The notes beneath the pieces are model-generated. The model ran no database searches, was not told the DNA's origin, and saw only the letters and a program-made list of their open reading frames with translations. The position numbers were made by a program, and so were the translations under genes. From Astropecten irregularis (lineage: Eukaryota > Echinodermata > Asteroidea > Paxillosida > Astropectinidae), in NCBI GenBank assembly GCA_963971285.1, contig OZ020261.1, forward strand, positions 1,736,001 to 1,800,000: DNA of 64,000 nt, given 5' to 3'. Shown here one piece after another: positions 1 through 9,100 of this stretch (positions are counted from its first letter, which is position 1; every line of letters starts with the position of its first letter).

Positions 1-174
1 GAATCTTTAGAGCAAACATTTCATGCCAACAAGTTTGCTTATATTGTTTATGTGTGAGCCAACATACAAAAGCTATTTGTGCCAAGTTGAAGGGGAAAAT
101 TATCAGACAGTAAATGCATGCAAAACTAGACGAAAAGAAGAAGGAAGAAAAAACTAGATGTGATTTTTTCTCAC

Positions 175-3100
175 CCTTCAAATGTTATGATGAGCCTCGT
201 TATCAAGCGTCTCTCCTCAGCATCAAACTTTCCGTAGAGGAAAAAAACTTTCCCGGAGAAGAAATCGGGGAGGTCTGGGATGTCAGCTAATGGAGCAGAG
301 GAGGTTACCGGTTTAGCTGCTGACAGGGTACCAGTTTCCTCGTCCGTTGAACTCGCATAGGGATCTTTGGTCGATGGTTTTGGATCAGCTCTGCTCTGTT
401 GGATCCTAAAAGGGGAAAACCAAAGAATTAAACAAAATATATAAATGTGATCACATTGCACATTTCTTGTTTTTTCAAAGAGCAGAAAGAGTTTGTGACA
501 ATTATGGCCACAAATGTCTTTTTGCTGTAATTGAATACTTGTTGTATTGATCTTCCTAAATTGGTATTAATTATTAAGCGACGTGTAATGTCACGAGAAA
601 AATCCCAATGGTGATGCTGAAAACACATCTCAAGATTAATCTTAGTGTTTTGTGAATTCCAACACTGGCAACAAAAGAGGTGTAGTGTACAATAAAACTA
701 TGTGCAGAGGGCCTTGTTGAAATAAAACTTGCCATCAAAGTATTTAAATTTAAATGAGCCCTTTGCAAACTAAAAATGAACAATATCTGGTGCACTGAAT
801 TCTTTCACTGCACGTAAATGTAAACCTGAATTCTCCAGACTAAAGACACTGTTTATGTTGCTATTAAAACCACATGATTTGGATTCGCTATGCAAAAGCT
901 TGCCCCGAATCATGTGATATAGCAACAGAGTCTTTAGTCTGGGAAATTCAAACTGGGGTGTTTATTGATGTGCGATGAAAGAGGTCTGACATGTGTAGTT
1001 GTGTACCAGATACTATTCAATTTTAACTCGCAAATGGCTTAATATTGACATACCTTCGGACTTCGTCCTCAGTGTCTCCTCCAGAAGATAGCTCATCAGC
1101 TTCTTGTCTGAATTTTGATCTTACTTTGGTCTCCGCATCGCTGTCAATGTCAGTGGTACTGCAATCATCTTCAGCTACAGCAGGTGGCTTGGATGTGCTA
1201 GACTATCATAAACAAAATGTCATTAGTGTATAATTAGCTGATGCATTTTTGGGTGAGACTATTAAGGTGTGGCTTTTTTAGGGTGTGGCTTTTCGGGTGT
1301 GGTATTTTGGTGTGGCTTGTGGGCATGCCAATTTGGGGTGTAAACAAAAATGTAAAGGTAATCAGTGTATTAGCTCTTGTATTTGTGGTTAGACCAAGTT
1401 TAAGGTGTGGCATTTTGGGGTGTGGCAATAAGGTGCCAATTTTGGGTGTGGCTTTTGGGCGATTTGTATGCAATGCTTCCAGTATCTTTCATTACTTACA
1501 ACCCATTATGCCTCCTGGAATGAAGGGCAGCAACACAACAGTATCTTTTGTGGCACATAAATCTCAGATGTGGTAAATTTGGGGCGTGGCCATTCAATGC
1601 ATGGATATTTTTGGGTGTGGCCAATTTAGATTGAGGAGTGTTTCTAGTAATACTATGGCATGGGGATGGTCTTGGCAATTTGTGTGGCAATACTAGGGTG
1701 TGGTCATTTTGTAAGTTGAATTCTGTGGTGTGGCTTACCTCTGGTGTAGCTTTGGATGTTCCTGCATTGGAGTCATCGTCATCCTGATTGTCACCTGTGG
1801 GCGTGGCACTTTTGGAGGTGGTGCTTTGAGGAGTGCTTTGTTTGGGTGTGGTAGTTTTGGGTGTGGCCTTCTGTTGGGCAGGTTTCCGTCTCTTTTTAGG
1901 CTCATAATCCTCCTCTTCGTCTGTTTCGCTTTCTTCCTCATAGCTTGAGCTCTCGTCACTCTCGCCGAGCATGTTATATCTGTTTCAGGATGAAAGCCAC
2001 GTCAAGTCCCCTTGTAGTGTAAGCTTGGGCAGGTTTCGGTATTACCAAATGGTGAAGGTTTAAAACAAAAAAAACAAACCGAATCGAAGCATTTTGGAAA
2101 TACAAAAAAAAACCAGCAAAGTCGGTTTAGACAACAAAATATGCGGTATTGTAAGATTTGGAGTACCACTCTTGTTACCCGGTATTTCTATTGGCAACAG
2201 CCAGAGACTGAATAGCGCTCTGCACTAATGACGTCACACGAGTCCCCGGATGTCAGACAAACATTGACTCACACACGTAGTGTACACCATGCATGCACGC
2301 GGACATACCACACGTTTGCATGGTTGCAATATAATTTGCCTGAGATCCAATGTGCTTTTTTTTAGCGCAAGTGCGGAGTGCTATTAGATGTATTTAGAAT
2401 ATTAAAGATGTTTGACATCCCTTTGAAGTTGGGCAGATCTGCCGACCGAAAGCAGTTTGTGGTTTGCAAAGTTTGTTGAGCAGAAATTAGCTCTCCTAAA
2501 AACTGCCAATCATGTCTAGAGCCGACACTGGAGACGGTTCATGAGTTGGAGGTGATAATAAGGGAGGGAGATCATGAATTCATTTCAGAAGAAAATGCTG
2601 GAAATTTGTGTCTTAAAGGGTCTCTGCAATGGGAATATTATGGCTTGAACATGTGCCAATAAAAAAACTGTACATGGGGATTGTAATTTTACCCGCTTCC
2701 TCACACTGATTCAGGGTTAAAAACAGTTGTTGTTTTTTGTATGCTAATTAGCATTTCCATATTCATTAGCAAAACTGTGATGTCATCTGGGGAACTGAGA
2801 GCAGTAACCCAATTGATTTGTGCACAAAAAGTTGCAGTTGTTTTATAGGTTTTCTGACAGACCTTTTCCTCCTCAATGGTTTTATTTTGCCAAATATGTT
2901 CCCTTCACTCAACTGGTGGTGTAATTTTTTTACCAAACCATTTCTGTAGGTCAAGTTTGCCTCTTCATTTCTTATGTTTTTTCATTATATTTTGGCTGTT
3001 GGTTCCCTACATGAGTATGCGTGAAAATCCCCCGTTTTACAAAGCCATTCAAAGGAAAACCAAACCAAGGGTTTGAAACCAAAATAAGACTTGCCATTCA

Positions 3101-6100
3101 TTATTTGTCAGTAAATTCTCTGTATGAAGGCAATAGAATAACCTGACTGAAAAAAGCACTGCAGCCGCCCTTTAAGAAGTTGCCTGTAATACCGAAAACC
3201 GCTTTTTTGTGGTGATGATAAAGAGGCAAGTCGAAAGTGAAACTGCCCAAGCTATAGGCCTACTCTTTGTCCATAGTAATGCCAATTCATGCCTACAATC
3301 TGCTTAAGATACAAGCTTTTTAATACCTACAAATTCCATGGTAGTGCAAATGTTATGAGATATGAGCAAGAGACAAGTTTAGGCAAATGCTTGCACACAA
3401 ACCGATATGCTATCTCCCTCTTGTTAATACCTGTAATGGGAGAGTCACAAGATTTCTGAAGGATGGACTGAAGCAATATGATCCCTGCTCATACAGGACT
3501 GCTATAACGAACAGACCTTTTTCCGACTTTTTAACCCTGACATACCTTCTCCATGGGTGTAGGGATCTTCGCTTGTAGGAATCTAGAATCCAGCCTTTGG
3601 TGACAATCTTCCCCTTGTTTTTCACTTGGTTGAACTTTGGCGTGTTGGCAAAAGCGCAGCTGTGGAAATGAAAGGTTTACCAATCAAGGACTCTTATGAA
3701 GGACTGGTACTTGGCACCCATATAATAATCACTTGTGTACATCTTGAACACCAGCCAAACTGGTACTTGGCATCAATGGTAATACTCATTGAAATGTTTA
3801 CATTAATATCATGAACACCAGCTAGTTTTGCACTTGGAATTCCTGGTATCGCACATAATAATAATAATAATAATAATAATATGGACATTTATAGTGCGCC
3901 TTTTCCACAAAAGTGATCAAAGGCGCATTACAAAAAAACACAAGTAAATCAATGAAAGTTAAACAATAAAAAGAAAGAAAAGAAAAAAGGAAACAGAAGA
4001 AGACAGTACTTAGAAGAAAGTTAGAAAGATAGATCACCATGCCAGTGCCCAAACCATATATATCTAATGTGTACAAACAGTCTTGTACACCAGCCAAACT
4101 GGTACTTGGTGCTACTGGTAATAGTACATGTAGCATGAGCTACATCTTAATACACCAGGCTAGGTGGTACTTGGCACTCACTGGTAACACTTACATGAGA
4201 TGTGTACAGCCTGATCCCCAGTCTGGCCGGTACTTGGCACCCATCTCCATAGCTTTCTCTCTGAGGTCGCCTCGAAGAGGATTTTGGAAACCACTCAGGA
4301 CAAACGTCACGCCCTCCATTAACTGCTCGAAAGGCTTGGATTTTGTCTTGGGCCTCGGCCTTTCATCTGCAACAAAAATGGTATAGACATCTTTATAAAC
4401 TGCCATACCAGTGCTCTACCATCTGAGCTATCCAGCCCAATGATGGGGCCTCCCTATAGTCAACTATCTTTGCTCAGGGTGCCAGTCAGAAGCCATGTAA
4501 CCCATTAACTGCCATACCAGTGCTCTACCATCTGAGCTATCCAGCCCTATGATGGGGCCTCCCTATAGTCAACTATCTTTGCTCAGGGTGCCAGTCAGAA
4601 GCCATATAACCCATTAACTGCCATACCAGTGCTCTACTATCTGAGCTATCCGGCCCTATGATGGGGCCTCCCTACAGTCAACTATCTTTGCTCAGGGTGC
4701 CAGTCAGAAGCCATATAACCCATTAACTGCCATACCAGTGCTCTACCATCTGAGCTATCCAGCCCTATGATGGGGCCTCCCTATAGTCAACTATCTTTGC
4801 TCAGGGTGCCAGTCAGAAGCCATATAACCCATTAACTGCCATACCAGTGCTCTACCATCTGAGCTACCCAGCCCTATGATGGGGCCTCCCTACAGTCAAC
4901 TATCTTTGCTCAGGGTGCTACTTATAAACCTAACTAACTTTAACTGTACAGGAAAATGCTACTCAAGTCTGACTACACTAAAGTATACAACATATTCACC
5001 TCTGGTCTTTTTTGTGGGTGGGGCTTTAGTCCCCCGCCTCCTCTCTGTCAGCGCTGTTTCGTCGTCCAGCGGCCGGTGTCATCCTCCTATCGCCTCCTGT
5101 TTTAGAAGATGGAGGATCATCATCCGAATGTCTTCTTTTCTGGGTCGTCTTTGTAGCTGTGCTGCTACCCGTAGTTTCCGGTTTTCGTTGTGTCGTTGAA
5201 TTTGTAGGGGATGCCCTTTGCTGTGTGTGTGATGGTCTAGCCTGTCAGAGGTACCATTTGAAAAGAATCAGAGACAAAATTATTTCTTTCTGGTAATGAC
5301 ACCAAGGATTCCTCAAAAGCACCATAGACACTGTAGCTCGAAAGCCTGATGAAACCTTTTGTGGAAAGATGATGAGAAGAAGATACAGTTTTAGAGGTGG
5401 GATGAAACCCCAGAGTAATATTCTGGGTAAAACCCACGGAATCAGGTAGGGACTGTAAACCAAATCAACTTGTCTACCGAGCCGGATTTGAACCCTGTCC
5501 ACAGGAACCCTGTCCACAGAGGTGAAAGGCGAGAAAAGAGCTGCTACGCCAACCTGACTCCCTCTAGTCAGTGCAAAGTAATATTATTGTAGTGTGTACT
5601 GTTTTGCTGCATTCAGCAATAGGCCAACAGTTTTTACAGAAAAAGTCTATTTTAGGGCACCAGGAGTCAATTTCACCAAACTCATCGTAACTTACTATCA
5701 ATCGTAGGACTTATGATGCATTGCAGCCCTCTGTGGGATACAATGGGTTACCCTTCGTAACTCAAGTTACGATCGATTGTAGGTCTTCATGAAATCGATC
5801 CCAGATCACATTAGGGAGAAAAATTTGTGTTTTCCTAATATTTTTTCTCAAAAACTAGGAAAAAAAATACTGTCGGAAATGGGTTAAATCCTTGTAGCAC
5901 AAAATCTTTGTCTATAAAGTTGGTTCAACTGGGTCTCCTCACAAGGGGAAAAAAGAAGGGCTTTTCTGTGCACAACTCTATGGAACTATTGCCCTTATCC
6001 TGAATTCATGTAAATATTATATATATTACTATAATAGTCTAAGGCGTTATTTCAACTTTTTCATGTTTAAGATACATGCAACATTAGCAATGCTAATATC

Positions 6101-9100
6101 TTTTTAATATAGCAGTGTGTGAGTGGTTTCATGGCTTCTGACTGCCAAACGAACAAAGATAATTGACTATTTGAGACACCACCAACATAGGGCTGGAGAG
6201 CTCAATGGGAGACTTTTGGAGGGTCGTTCTTGAGTCAACAGCGCACACGCGCATGCTCACAATTGCGTAAGCATGGTTTGCGCGTGCACTGTTGACTCAA
6301 TACCGACTCTCCAAAAGTCTCCCATTGGTAGAGTGCCTGTATGGTGTTCAGGAGGTCACTGGTTCGAATCCTGCTCCAGTCAATTTTTCTTTGTAAGGTA
6401 CTGTAGTTGATATAGCTCACCTGGCTGTTAGATGCAGATGTCGTTGATGCTTGTGAGGTTGTGACTGTGCTGGTAATAGACGCTGCAGCTAATGTTGCTG
6501 CTGCACGGACTGCTGCAGCACCTACAAGTACCAGTATCAACAGCAGGCAGAGGGGGACAATTGATTATTTGTTAACAATGAAACAATAAAACAAAGATTT
6601 CAGACCATTATCAACAATAAACCACAAGAACAAACAATTTTGACCATTCTTAATCATCCATTTTGAATAATAAAAAAAAAACACTTAAAGGTACAGCACA
6701 GGATTGGTAACATACCCAAACAGAAGTATTCACAGATTTTAATGCCCAAAAACACAAAGTGTGGTGAAATTGTCATGTTTGGCAAAGAATAATGTAGTAA
6801 TAGGCCTCGATTGCCAAAGTAAAAACTTTGTGCACAAAACACAATGCTGTTTGCCGTGGGCCACCATGATCATTTGTAATTCGCCCTTTTGATGGCCAAT
6901 CTCCACAGATTCTGCATTTTTTGTTCTTGGGGAACTCATTTCCTCCCCTGCCATCACAACCGAACAATGCACAGTATGTACCAGGTATTTTCATGCGATT
7001 ACTTACGCCTGTTGTGTTTACGACGAATATTCGTGCACAAAAGCAACGACAACAAAATGGACACACTTTTCACTAAGACTGGGAAAGCACACCCTCTTGA
7101 GATTAACAATGGTTTGTCAAAAGTCTTCCAATGATGAGATTTCAAATTTGAATAACGAGGATCATACTGACCAGTTAAGGGTTTCGGTTCAGGTTTCGTT
7201 ATGCTTCTTTGTTTGAAGAAGCTTCCGGGCGTAATGGACGTTGTCCTCGAGTCCACCTTCAACTTGAACATTCCAAGCTTTGAATCGCCCTAGAAATACA
7301 AAATCAAGGATTATTCTTGGTAAATGTTCACACGTGACTAAATTAACAATTCAAATTATAATCCGCTTGGAGAATAGGAGGGCCCGATGTTTTGATGCTA
7401 ACAGGATCTTTATCGAAAGCTGCTTAGAGTTTATAGGAGATCCTGACGTTTCGATCCTAGCAGGATCTTTCTCAAAGGCTGCTTAGAGTTAGGAAGGCCT
7501 GATGTTTCAATCATAGCAGGATCTTTCTCAAAGGCTGCTTAGAGTTAGGAGGGCCTGATGTTTCAATCATAGCAGGATCTTTCTCAAAGGCTGCTTAGAG
7601 TTAGGAGGGCCTGATGTTTCGATCATAGCAGGATCTTTCTCAAAGGCTGCTTAGAGTTAGGAGGGCCTGATGTTTTTATCCTAGCAGGAACTTTCCCAAA
7701 GGCTGCTTAGAGTTAGCAGTGCCTAAGGTTTTGGTCCTAGCAGGATCTTTCTCAAAGGCTGCTACGAGTTAGGAGGGCCTGATGTTTCTGTCCTAGCAGG
7801 ATCTTTCTCAAAGGCTGCTTAGAGTTAGCAGTGCCTAAGGTTTTGGTCCTAGTAGGATCTTTCTCCTATGCTAGGATTGAATGTTCAGGCCTCCTATTCT
7901 CCAAGCATTTTATATTTCAGGTCAGTATTTTGGTTGATGAGCCATTTGCAGTACTTTATTAATCGAAATTAGTTTCTAATTAGTGGTGCTAATTAATTAC
8001 GTTTTCTCCGTACCTGGGACTGCTGGCTAGGAGAAACCTCCTCCTCGGTGGGTGGAGCATGAAGCTTGATGAAGGACAGACCATATGATATCAACTGAAA
8101 CCAAACAAATTGCCATTCAAACTGAATATACATTTGAAGGGTGAACAAAGACAAATTGACTGGAGCGGGATTCGAACTGGCAACCTCCTGAATACCGTAC
8201 AGGCGCTCTACCAACTGAGCTATATGTGCTATATATAGCAGTATGTGGGTCGTTTCATGGCTTCTGACTGCCAAACGAACAAAGATAATTGACTATTAGA
8301 GACACCACCAATGTAAGGCTGGATGGCTCAGTTGGTAGAGCTCCTACGGTATTCAGGTCGCCGGTTGGAATCTCACTCCAGTCAATTTCTCTTTGTTCAC
8401 CTTTCAATGACTTAAAAATTCAGTCAGTTTCCCTTGTGGTTGATGAATATAATAGTTGTCAGATGTTGTGTGGTGGTACGGTACATGGAGTTGTATTTTT
8501 TGTTTTTACCTTGTTGAATGGTTGTGAGCAGACCACCTTTACACGGTCCCATTTCTTGTCGAGGACAGGCTTGGAGAGTTTGTCAGCGCTGAACATGCGC
8601 ACGCGGTTGGTGCTGGTACCATTCTTGCTGTCCATGGGACTCATAAACGATGACGTCACCAGGATCACCTGATTTCATGAGACATGCAAAGAGGTAACAG
8701 ATTTGAGGTTAGGCGGTGAGGGCAAAGACTGAGAAAGGACTGATCCTCTGAAATAAATGCAGTTTGAGGCTTTACATTCTCTGTAGCTTGACTGAATTTG
8801 AGAGGCTCACCAGAGCATATTCTGAACAATCTTGGGAAGCTCATCAAGTGCTCATTAAACTGTATATTTTTAACAAGCTTCTGAGGCACATCAGCATTTT
8901 ATGCATACATGTGTAAGTTTTGGTACAACCTTATGAGGGTCAATAGCTTGAAGTTAATTGCAGGTTTTAAGCTTTTGAGACCTATCAGCAGTTAAGAGTA
9001 GAATTTAATCAAGCTTGTGAGGCTCATAGTAGAACAGGCTTGGAACAGAAATTTGGTATAATCTTGAACAGACTTGAGAACAGGTGGTCTGGCAAAATTT

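Noticed and set aside
7370-7885. CRISPR-like regular array
   Set aside because: Units are contiguous with no unique spacers, and the context is an animal intron.
8318-8402. Functional tRNA genes at SINE heads
   Set aside because: A and B boxes and an acceptor-like pairing exist, but the anticodon loop lacks T33 and stems are mismatched; copies are in dispersed repeats.
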